Positions 7,777 to 14,794 of a stretch of DNA of 26,704 bases are shown here, one piece after another; the stretch's first letter is position 1; every line of letters begins with the position of its first letter. The notes beneath the pieces are model-generated. The model was not told where the DNA came from, made no database searches, and saw nothing but the letters and a program-made list of their open reading frames with translations. Position numbers and translations under genes: made by a program. Source of the stretch: JAIOSM01 sp023143455 (GTDB lineage Bacteria; Desulfobacterota; Desulfobacteria; Desulfobacterales; Desulfobacteraceae); contig DAOVTW010000046.1 in assembly GCA_030632885.1 (NCBI GenBank), positions 1 through 26,704 on the forward strand, given 5' to 3'.

Positions 7777-8937
7777 ATGGCTGAAAAACTTTGGGAGATG
7801 AAGAACTTATTAAACCTTCGGGAAAAAGAGTTCTTCTCGCCCATGGCAGCCTTGAGCGCCAATGCTGTAAGAAGGGTTGAAAACCCCTGCCATGATTCGA
7901 GCTACAGACAATCTTTCAGTCGGGATGCTGACCGAATACTCAATAGCATGGCATATGCAAGATATATTGATAAAACGCAAGTATTCTCACTTATTAAAAA
8001 CGATCACCTTACATACAGGATTGTTCATGTACAACTTGTCTCCAGAATTGCTAGAACCATTGGGCGGTATCTTGGTTTAAATGAAGACCTAATAGAAGCT
8101 GCGAGTTTAGGACATGATATAGGACACCCACCATTTGGTCATGACGGAGAAAAATTCTTATCTTCTCTCACACAAGAACATAACGCAGGTTTTTTTCATC
8201 ATAATCTTCAAAGCATACAATTTTTAGAACAAATTGAAAGAAATGGAAAAGGCTGGAATCTAAGCTTACAAACTCTGGATGCTATTGTTTGCCACAATGG
8301 AGAAATCCACTCAAAAAAAATTAAGCCTCAATGGAATAAAACATTCAAAGATTTTGATGCAATGGTCGAAAAAATGCAAATACAAAAAAAACCTGACTCT
8401 ATTCCAATGACCATGGAAGGATGTGTTGTAAAAATAGCAGATACAATAAGTTATATAGGAAGAGATATGGAGGATGCAGTACGACTTAAGTTAATAAATC
8501 GGGAGGATATTCCTGAAAAATGCCTGCATCTCCTTGGTAAAACCAATGGAACCATTGTTTATAACCTTGTAACAGATATTATATCAAACAGCAGCCGTAA
8601 TCCGTATGTTTGTTTCTCAGGTGAAATTTCAGATGTGCTTTTAGAACTTAAAAAATTTAATTATGAAAATATATATTTAAATCCAAAAATAAAAAAACAT
8701 CTAAAAGGAATAAAAGATATGTTTCGATTTTTATTTGAAAGATATCTTAATGACCTTGAAAAACAAGATAAAACTTCTTTTATATTCAAAGACTATCTTG
8801 AAGGACTTTCAGAAGGTTATCAAAAAAAACATTCAAACGCCCAAATTGTCCGTGATTTTATTGCAGGTATGACAGATTCTTATTTTATTAACAAAATCCC
8901 TCAAAAAATGAGGCCTGAATATGTTGATACTATTTAA
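7777..8937 (+). CDS. Deoxyguanosinetriphosphate triphosphohydrolase-like HD protein
   Basis: A 386-residue HD-superfamily hydrolase of the dGTPase family, which cleaves dNTPs to deoxynucleoside and triphosphate. The HD metal site is clear: His84 (RIVHVQLVSRIARTIG), His113-Asp114 and His117/His122 in LGHDIGHPPFGH, and the last Asp in KIADTISYIGRD (near 222). The N-terminal YRQSFSRDADRILNSMAYARYIDKTQVF segment is also family-typical. The C-terminal part is longer than in the minimal dGTPase-like proteins. The ribosome binding site is weak, so expression may depend on the mrp gene 16 bp upstream. Substrate preference cannot be read from the sequence. Confidence 0.88.
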   Translation: MAEKLWEMKNLLNLREKEFFSPMAALSANAVRRVENPCHDSSYRQSFSRDADRILNSMAYARYIDKTQVFSLIKNDHLTYRIVHVQLVSRIARTIGRYLGLNEDLIEAASLGHDIGHPPFGHDGEKFLSSLTQEHNAGFFHHNLQSIQFLEQIERNGKGWNLSLQTLDAIVCHNGEIHSKKIKPQWNKTFKDFDAMVEKMQIQKKPDSIPMTMEGCVVKIADTISYIGRDMEDAVRLKLINREDIPEKCLHLLGKTNGTIVYNLVTDIISNSSRNPYVCFSGEISDVLLELKKFNYENIYLNPKIKKHLKGIKDMFRFLFERYLNDLEKQDKTSFIFKDYLEGLSEGYQKKHSNAQIVRDFIAGMTDSYFINKIPQKMRPEYVDTI

Positions 8938-8940
8938 GAA

Positions 8941-9663
8941 ATGTTTGAAAACAGAACATATAGATCAAATGTTATAAAATCTGGACTCATCTCTTTTAAT
9001 GTAACTATAAAAGAGACTAATCTTCATATCCAAGCCAGCAACGACCTAAAAGAAGAAGCTTCCCTGGCTGTATTAAAATGTAGAAATTATATTGAAAATT
9101 ACATCAGACAATGCCCTGATTTTGCAACTTCATTAGTTCCGATAGAAATTATGGGGATTGCCCCGGAGATTATCAATAAAATGATAAAGGCTGCCAAAGC
9201 TTCTAAAGTTGGACCAATGGCAGCGATAGCAGGCGCTATTGCAGAATATACAGGCCTTGTTCTTCTTGAAAAATCAAATGAAATAATTGTAGAAAACGGC
9301 GGTGATATTTTTATTAAATCCAATAGTGAAACATTGTTCACAATATATGCGAATAAATCTCCGTTAAGCATGAAAACCGGGCTTTTAATTGCAAAAAGAA
9401 AAAAGCCTTATGCCTTATGCACATCTTCAGGCACTTTGGGACATTCCAAAAGTTATGGCAATGCAGATGCAGTAACAATTTTTTCAGATTCTGCACCACT
9501 TGCTGACGCAACAGCTACCTCGTTGGGGAATCTTATAAAAAAACCCAATGATATAGAAAAAGTAATTAACCATGGAAAAAAAATTCAAGGTGTCCTAGGC
9601 ATAGTAATTATTAAAGATAAAAATATCGGATTATGGGGTGACTTACAAATAGTTAAACTATAA
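8941..9663 (+). CDS. UPF0280 (ApbE-like fold) family protein
   Basis: A 240-residue protein of the UPF0280 family, related in fold to ApbE flavin transferases. Typical motifs are VGPMAAIAGAIAEYTG (near 91-106), VENGGDIFIKS (near 118-128) and LCTSSGTLGHSKSYGNADAVTI (starting near 158). The biochemical role is unestablished. It starts 3 bp after the dGTPase stop with no good ribosome binding site of its own, so it is probably translationally coupled. Its stop lies 4 bp from the stop of convergent hutH, and no terminator hairpin is visible between the two. Confidence 0.85.
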   Translation: MFENRTYRSNVIKSGLISFNVTIKETNLHIQASNDLKEEASLAVLKCRNYIENYIRQCPDFATSLVPIEIMGIAPEIINKMIKAAKASKVGPMAAIAGAIAEYTGLVLLEKSNEIIVENGGDIFIKSNSETLFTIYANKSPLSMKTGLLIAKRKKPYALCTSSGTLGHSKSYGNADAVTIFSDSAPLADATATSLGNLIKKPNDIEKVINHGKKIQGVLGIVIIKDKNIGLWGDLQIVKL

Positions 9664-9667
9664 CAAC

Positions 9668-11206
9668 CTACATCGACCTGAGTTTTCCTGTTTTACTTTC
9701 AACTGCATCGATTATCTTGCCTGACTTTAATAAATCTATTACAATATTTATATCAGTTGCAACAAGTCTGTCTTCTTTAAGATAATCAACTTTTGTACGT
9801 ATCATATCATGAGCAGCTTTTGTGCCGATTCCACCTTTAAGGTTAGTAAAAAGATCGTAACCTTGGGCTGCAACAAGAAGTTCTATTGCTATAACCTCTT
9901 CTACATTCTCAATTATCCTCATCAATTTCCTTGCACCATTTGCTCCCATGGAAACATGATCCTCTTTATTGGCTGAGGTGGGGATTGAATCTACAGATGA
10001 TGGGTGAGCAAGTATTTTATTATCTGATACAAGAGCCGCAGCAGTGTACTGCGCTATCATAAATCCTGAATTCAGGCCTCCATTTTCAACCAAAAAAGCC
10101 GGCAGACCACTCAAGTTTGGATTTACCAATCTTTCAATCCGTCTTTCTGATATGCTAGCGAGTTCTGATACAGCAATACCTAAAAAATCAAGAACCAGTG
10201 CCACGGGCTGTCCATGGAAGTTTCCACCTGATACAATATCTTCAGAATCTGTAAATATCAAAGGATTTTCAGTTGAAGAATTCATTTCTGTCAAAATCAC
10301 TTTTTTCGCATAATTAACAGTATCCAATGTTGCGCCATGCACCTGGGGAGAACATCTTAGAGAATAAGCATCCTGAATTCTGGAACAATCTTTATGAGAA
10401 GAAATAATTTCACTCTTTTCTGAAATCTTTAACATATTTGAAGCAACTATTTGTTGACCCGGATGCGGCCTTGCTTTATGAATTCTTGGATCAAAAGCTT
10501 TCCTTGTTCCAAGTAAAACTTCAAGACTCATACTTGCTGCAATATCAGCATGTTTACAAAGACTAATGATATCTATCAACGACAGTGCACCTATAGCAGT
10601 CATCATTTGAGTGCCGTTTATAAGAGCAAGACCTTCTCCTGCCTGAAGCTCTATTGGTTTGATTGAACATCTTGCAAGGGCGTCTGCTCCTTTCAGTCTT
10701 TCACCTCTGACAAAGGCTTCTCCTTCACCAATAAGTAAAAGCGCGATATGTGCCATTGGTGCGAGATCCCCACTTGCTCCAACAGAACCTTTTTCAGGAA
10801 CAACAGGAACAATTGGTGAGTTTAATATTTCTATCAATTTGTTTATAGTTGCCAGACTCAATCCTGATTTACCCAGACAAAAATCATTGAGCCTGATTGC
10901 AATCATTGCCCTTACAACATCTTCTGGTAATGGTTTGCCAACACCCGCAGAATGACTTAAAAGAATATTTCTCTGGAGCCTTATGATGTCATCACCCTTA
11001 ATTGTTACAGTACTTAATGCACCAAATCCAGTAGTAATTCCATAAATTTTCCGTTCTTCTTTTACCTATTTATCGACAAGAGTTCTTCCTTTTGCAAATT
11101 CTTTTTCAGCTTCTTTTGAAATCTTAACTATTGCATTTTTCCGTGCTATAGCCTCAAGCTCATCAAGGTTCATTTCACCATTTTTAATAGATATTTCTAA
11201 ACTCAT
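9668..11206 (-). pseudogene. hutH: Histidine ammonia-lyase HutH, interrupted by an in-frame UAG at codon 47
   Basis: The full frame encodes a 512-codon histidine ammonia-lyase, the family's usual length, converting L-histidine to trans-urocanate and ammonia. The MIO prosthetic-group triad Ala-Ser-Gly is at 144-146 (GSVGASGDLAPMAH). The catalytic Tyr55 (IYGITTGFG), the histidine-specificity His85 (LLSHSAGVG), GNFHGQPVA and PTSANKEDHVSMGANGAR are all intact. Codon 47 is UAG (11066-11068), eight codons before the catalytic Tyr; the frame and homology continue across it without any indel relative to P. putida HutH numbering (constant offset of 2). No start after the UAG would retain Tyr55: the next Met is codon 101. 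The gene begins within the hutC stop (ATGA). It is either a recent pseudogene (for example TTG Leu to TAG), a decoded UAG, or a sequencing error. It ends in UAG, followed five codons later by UAA. Confidence 0.85.
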
Positions 11207-11928
11207 ACTCCATCCCTTATGAATTTCCCTGAAAGTTTATATTTTGAACCAGGATAAATAATAATGCTGTAAGCTGCTACAAGATCACTTGACCATGTTC
11301 TCCTCTTAAGAGAAATACATGGCTCATCATGTTTTATCTTTAATAGCTTTTGAATTTTTTTCGAAGGAATAATTGCTTCAATAGTATGCTCTGCTTCCTG
11401 TACAGGTGCAACCTGAAGCAAATAATCACAAGGGGTCATTTTTAAAAAATCCTGTTCCAAATATTTTGGTGCAACCCGGGGATTAATAAATCTTTCTGAA
11501 TACTGTACAGGAACCCCTTCATCTTTATGTACTAAAATCGAATGAAAAACTCGATCACCTGTTTTTATATTTATTTTCCGTGCAATATCTTTTGATACAG
11601 TCTCTTTTTTTAATAAAATCACATCTGCAGAATGGGCTCCACCCCATTTGTCAATTTCTTCTGCTATGCTTTTTATTTCCAAAAGAGCAACCTCGGGCTT
11701 GGGTTTTGCAACAAAACTCCCGACTCCCTGAATTCTTATTATTCTGCCTTCTGCTGTAAGTTCTTTTAACGCTCTGTTAGCTGTCATTCTTGAAGCATTA
11801 AATAAGTTCGCAAGCTCAAGCTCAGAGGAGACCCTGTCACCAGACTTGAGTTTGCCGGAATCAATCTTTTTCCTGATACTTAATTTTATTTTTTCATAAA
11901 TTGCAAATCCTTTTTCACTGTTACTCAT
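11203..11928 (-). CDS. hutC: HutC-type GntR-family transcriptional repressor
   Basis: A 241-residue GntR/HutC regulator. The N-terminal winged helix (residues 8-72) contains the GntR signature DRVSSELELANLFNASRMTA and RIIRIQGVGSFVA. The C-terminal UTRA ligand domain (about 90-235) includes VFHSILVHKDEGVPVQYSER and ISLKRRTWSSDLVAAYS. Family members of this type repress histidine-utilisation genes and release DNA on binding urocanate. Its stop (TGA) overlaps the hutH start (ATGA), so the two are one operon. A perfect HutC-type palindrome sits over the promoter 58 bp upstream, indicating autoregulation. The start has a ribosome binding site (AAAGGGAA). Confidence 0.9.
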   Translation of the reverse strand: MSNSEKGFAIYEKIKLSIRKKIDSGKLKSGDRVSSELELANLFNASRMTANRALKELTAEGRIIRIQGVGSFVAKPKPEVALLEIKSIAEEIDKWGGAHSADVILLKKETVSKDIARKINIKTGDRVFHSILVHKDEGVPVQYSERFINPRVAPKYLEQDFLKMTPCDYLLQVAPVQEAEHTIEAIIPSKKIQKLLKIKHDEPCISLKRRTWSSDLVAAYSIIIYPGSKYKLSGKFIRDGV

Positions 11929-11985
11929 AGTTATTCCCTTTATTTAAGTTCGCACCAATTTGGCACGTACAATCAAACAATCAAA

Positions 11986-11997
11986 TTGTATATACAA
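11986..11997. promoter_or_regulatory. HutC operator palindrome
   Basis: TTGTATATACAA is a perfect 12-bp inverted repeat. It contains TGTATATACA, the core described for HutC operators in Pseudomonas and other bacteria. It overlaps the last base of the -10 hexamer and extends over the expected transcription start of hutC-hutH, an ideal repression position. Confidence 0.75.
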
Positions 11998-12024
11998 GTA
12001 TACATGTGCTACATCAATTGTCAA
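11997..12024 (-). promoter_or_regulatory. Promoter of hutC-hutH
   Basis: On the minus strand, a perfect -35 TTGACA (12019-12024) and -10 TATACT (11997-12002) are separated by 16 bp. The HutC palindrome begins at the last -10 base. The promoter lies in the 151-bp gap after the acetyl-CoA synthetase beta gene. Confidence 0.8.
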
Positions 12025-12079
12025 TAAAATATATAATAGCAACGGAGTTATAAAAAAGAAGGTGGCGCCATAAAATTAT

Positions 12080-12751
12080 TTAAGTTGCTTCTAAAATAAT
12101 TTTTACATCAAGAGCAACCCATGTATTTTTTGAAAAAACAATAGGATTTATATCCAACTGACTCAACTTGTCACCCATATCATGGGTAAGCATTGATACA
12201 TTTGAAATAATTTCAGCGAACTTATCTTCATCAAAGTTCATTCCTCTAAAGCCGTGGAAGACTTCTGCAAGGACAAGCTCATTGATCATGCTTTTTGCCT
12301 CATTTTCTGAACATGGAGCCAAGCGGAATGAGACGTCCTTATATATTTCTGTAAAAATACCACCTGCCCCAGCCATAATGGCATGCCCTAATGCTTGATC
12401 CTTAATAACTCCTATGATAAATTCAGGGGCTTCAAAATCACTTTGGTGTTCAATTAATATATTCTCACCAGGAAATCTTTTCCGCATATCATTTAACTGA
12501 TCATTAACAGCCTCGTTAGTGATATTTAGAACAACACCTTTTTGATCAGTTTTATGTAAAATATCAGGGGAACACACCTTGAGTACAAAAGGAGGTGCTA
12601 TTTTTGATATCTCAAGCCTGTCTTTAGGAGCAAGCAATTGTGCATCAGGTACACTAATCCCATAAACCTTTGCAAGTTTTTTTGCTTCAAACTCATTAGG
12701 GCGGTCCTTTATCTCAAGCTCTCTCAACCAGCTTTCTATTTCTTTTGTCAC
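12080..12751 (-). CDS. Acetyl-CoA synthetase (ADP-forming), beta subunit (ATP-grasp)
   Basis: A 223-residue ATP-grasp protein, the beta subunit of an ADP-forming acyl-CoA synthetase (acetyl-CoA + ADP + Pi giving acetate + ATP + CoA). Typical motifs are the nucleotide-binding PPFVLKVCSPDILHKTDQKGV, GHAIMAGAGGIFTEIYKDVSFRLAP (with the Gly-rich loop) and the metal-binding DINPIVF near the C-terminus. I prefer the GTG start at 12751 over a TTG five codons earlier, because GGGAGG lies 7 nt upstream of the GTG. It follows the alpha gene by 15 bp. An AT-only inverted repeat covers its 3' end, but no solid terminator is visible. Confidence 0.9.
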   Translation of the reverse strand: MTKEIESWLRELEIKDRPNEFEAKKLAKVYGISVPDAQLLAPKDRLEISKIAPPFVLKVCSPDILHKTDQKGVVLNITNEAVNDQLNDMRKRFPGENILIEHQSDFEAPEFIIGVIKDQALGHAIMAGAGGIFTEIYKDVSFRLAPCSENEAKSMINELVLAEVFHGFRGMNFDEDKFAEIISNVSMLTHDMGDKLSQLDINPIVFSKNTWVALDVKIILEAT

Positions 12752-12766
12752 TTTTACACCTCCCAA

Positions 12767-14170
12767 TCAATCCTGACTAAGTTTTTCTTCAATCTGAGCC
12801 CTTTCCACAAGAAACCTTGCTGCTCTTACAGCTCGCCCGATAGCAGGAAAACCCGGGACCTTTGCATAAAAGAAATTTCTTAGAGAATTATTAGTAAAAG
12901 GACCATATTTTGTAAAAACTATAATTGGCTTGCTATAATTTTTTATTACCTCGGCAACTATATCTATCAAATTTTCCGTAATTCCGGGAGGTGCAAAAAA
13001 AGCTATACAAATAACAATGTCAACTCCATCATCATTTACAAGAGCTTCAAGACTATCTTTAAACATGCGGTCATTAGCGCTTGCAGTAATGTCAACCGGG
13101 TTATTACAGGCTGAAAACGGGAAAGTTGAATCAAGTATCTTTTGTTTAGTAGCTTTTGAAAGCTCAGCCATTTTTAATGTGGCTCGCTTATCATGCTTTT
13201 CAACATAATCTGTACATATAACACCATAACCACCTGCAGCCGTCAATATGGCAACCCTATTGCCTGAAACAGCAGGTAGCATTGATAATACTTTTGAAGC
13301 ATCGCAGAACTCTTCATCATCATATACCCTCTGGATTCCATATTGTTTAAAAGCTCCGCTAATTACATTATCAGAACCCGCGAGTTTCCCTGTATGAGAG
13401 CTCACTGCTGAGACTGCTGTTTCTGTTCTTCCTGCTTTTAGTACTACAATAGGTTTGATAGATGCAATCTCTCTTGCAGCTTCAAGAAATTCCCTGCCTT
13501 TTTCAATACTCTCGAGATAAAATGCAAGACAATTGGTTTTATCTTCATTACCAAAATATTTTAAAAATTCAATCTCATCTAAATCACATTTATTCCCCAA
13601 ACCAATAAATGCCCTCATCCCAAAACCAGTATTACTTGCATATCCAAGAGCTTCTACACCCACAGAACCACTTTGCACTATACAAGCTACCTTGCCTCCC
13701 GGATCAAGGGCTCGATCTCCATGTTCCACAAATATTGTATCAATATTCTCATCAGGAAGAAAAATACCAAGAGAATTCGGACCAAGTAAACGTATTCCGA
13801 ATTCTTTGGAAATAGCTTTCAACTTCTCTTCAAGTATTTTCCCTTGTTCTCCTACTTCTCCAAACCCTCCTGCAACAATAATAGCAAAAGGTATATTTTT
13901 TTTTGCACAAGACTCAACTGCACGAACAGAGGCTTTTGCAGAAATTGTTATAACTGCAAGATCAATATCTAAAGGAAGCGCTTCTATATTTTGAAAAACT
14001 TTAATACCTGATATTACTATCTCTTTGGGGTTAACCGGGTAAAGTCTTCTTCTTGAATCTAACAATCTATTAAAAATAATCTGGCCGACCTTACCCTTTG
14101 AATTTGATGCTCCGATCACTGCAATCTTTTTAGGATTAATAAGACGGGTCAGTGATATTTTGTTGCTCAT
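12767..14170 (-). CDS. Acetyl-CoA synthetase (ADP-forming), alpha subunit
   Basis: A 467-residue subunit with an N-terminal CoA-binding Rossmann domain (IAVIGASNSKGKVG, residues 17-30), a succinyl-CoA ligase-like domain (LLGPNSLGIF and VQSGSVGVEAL near 128-175), and a second ligase-like domain. The phosphorylated histidine of the family is His259 in SSHTGKLAGSD. With the separate beta subunit downstream it forms the two-gene version of the enzyme seen in archaea and various anaerobes, conserving energy by substrate-level phosphorylation from acyl-CoA or working in acid activation. The acyl substrate cannot be told from sequence. The start has a strong ribosome binding site (GGAAGGGAG). Confidence 0.9.
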   Translation of the reverse strand: MSNKISLTRLINPKKIAVIGASNSKGKVGQIIFNRLLDSRRRLYPVNPKEIVISGIKVFQNIEALPLDIDLAVITISAKASVRAVESCAKKNIPFAIIVAGGFGEVGEQGKILEEKLKAISKEFGIRLLGPNSLGIFLPDENIDTIFVEHGDRALDPGGKVACIVQSGSVGVEALGYASNTGFGMRAFIGLGNKCDLDEIEFLKYFGNEDKTNCLAFYLESIEKGREFLEAAREIASIKPIVVLKAGRTETAVSAVSSHTGKLAGSDNVISGAFKQYGIQRVYDDEEFCDASKVLSMLPAVSGNRVAILTAAGGYGVICTDYVEKHDKRATLKMAELSKATKQKILDSTFPFSACNNPVDITASANDRMFKDSLEALVNDDGVDIVICIAFFAPPGITENLIDIVAEVIKNYSKPIIVFTKYGPFTNNSLRNFFYAKVPGFPAIGRAVRAARFLVERAQIEEKLSQD

Positions 14171-14200
14171 ATAAACTCCCTTCCACTATTTTTTTTATTG

Positions 14201-14228
14201 TACTATATAATAAATTTTTGAAAGTCAA
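14201..14228 (-). promoter_or_regulatory. Candidate promoter of the acetyl-CoA synthetase genes
   Basis: On the minus strand, TTGACT (14223-14228) is followed after 16 bp by TAGTAC (14201-14206); an overlapping TATAGT has a 14-bp spacing. It lies 31 bp upstream of the alpha-subunit start. The -35 is good and the -10 imperfect. Confidence 0.45.
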
Positions 14229-14296
14229 CAGAGACTATTAATAATATTTTTTCAATATTAAAAAATAAAAAATATTTAAAAGCTTGAGGGAAACGA

Positions 14297-14325
14297 TTGA
14301 AAAAAAACTGTAATTGTTCTATCAT
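14297..14325 (+). promoter_or_regulatory. Candidate promoter of lapA-mutS-amiC run
   Basis: TTGAAA (14297-14302) and TATCAT (14320-14325) are separated by 17 bp, 53 bp upstream of the lapA-like start. Both hexamers differ from consensus at one position (TTGACA, TATAAT). Confidence 0.5.
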
Positions 14326-14378
14326 TCAAAGAATTTGTACATAGCTAATAAACTAAATTAAAAGTTTGGAGCGGCTAA

Positions 14379-14768
14379 ATGAAAAAAATTAAAATAGGTC
14401 TTTTGTTGATTATCCTTATTTGCTTTGCAATTATAATTTCTCAGAACAATGAATATTTCTTTTCTAAACATTCCATAAATATCGATCTTAAATTTGCATC
14501 CTGGCAATGGGTTATACCGGAACTTATGAATATTAGCTACTTTGGAATATTTTTTGTCTTAGGATTTTTAGTAGCTGGCTACATTGGGGTATCTTCAAAA
14601 TTTAAATCCAGAAAAATAGTTAGACGATTAAACCATGATATTAATTCATACCATGAACAAATACTTTCTTTAAAAACAGAGCTTGATAAATTTCATAATG
14701 ACCCATACATTAACAATAAACTGGAAAGTGCAGGGGATCAACCTACTGAACAGACTCAAACTACATAG
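14379..14768 (+). CDS. LapA-domain (DUF1049) inner-membrane protein
   Basis: A 129-residue protein with two transmembrane helices (about residues 5-21 and 52-71), followed by basic residues (KFKSRKIVRR) and a coiled-coil-prone cytoplasmic tail ending Gln/Thr-rich. This matches the LapA/DUF1049 architecture; E. coli LapA works with LapB in controlling lipopolysaccharide synthesis through LpxC turnover. The role here is inferred from the domain only. It has a ribosome binding site (TTGGAGCGGCTAA). It ends with UAG, and if that codon were read the frame would continue nine codons and stop in an ATGA overlapping the mutS start. Confidence 0.75.
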   Translation: MKKIKIGLLLIILICFAIIISQNNEYFFSKHSINIDLKFASWQWVIPELMNISYFGIFFVLGFLVAGYIGVSSKFKSRKIVRRLNHDINSYHEQILSLKTELDKFHNDPYINNKLESAGDQPTEQTQTT

Positions 14769-14794
14769 CCAATTCCAGTTGATATCTCTTCTTT

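Noticed and set aside
9668..10906. hutH as an independent 412-residue protein starting at 10906
   Set aside because: It has no ribosome binding site and would lack catalytic Tyr55 and His85; homology clearly extends upstream through the UAG to the hutC-coupled ATG.
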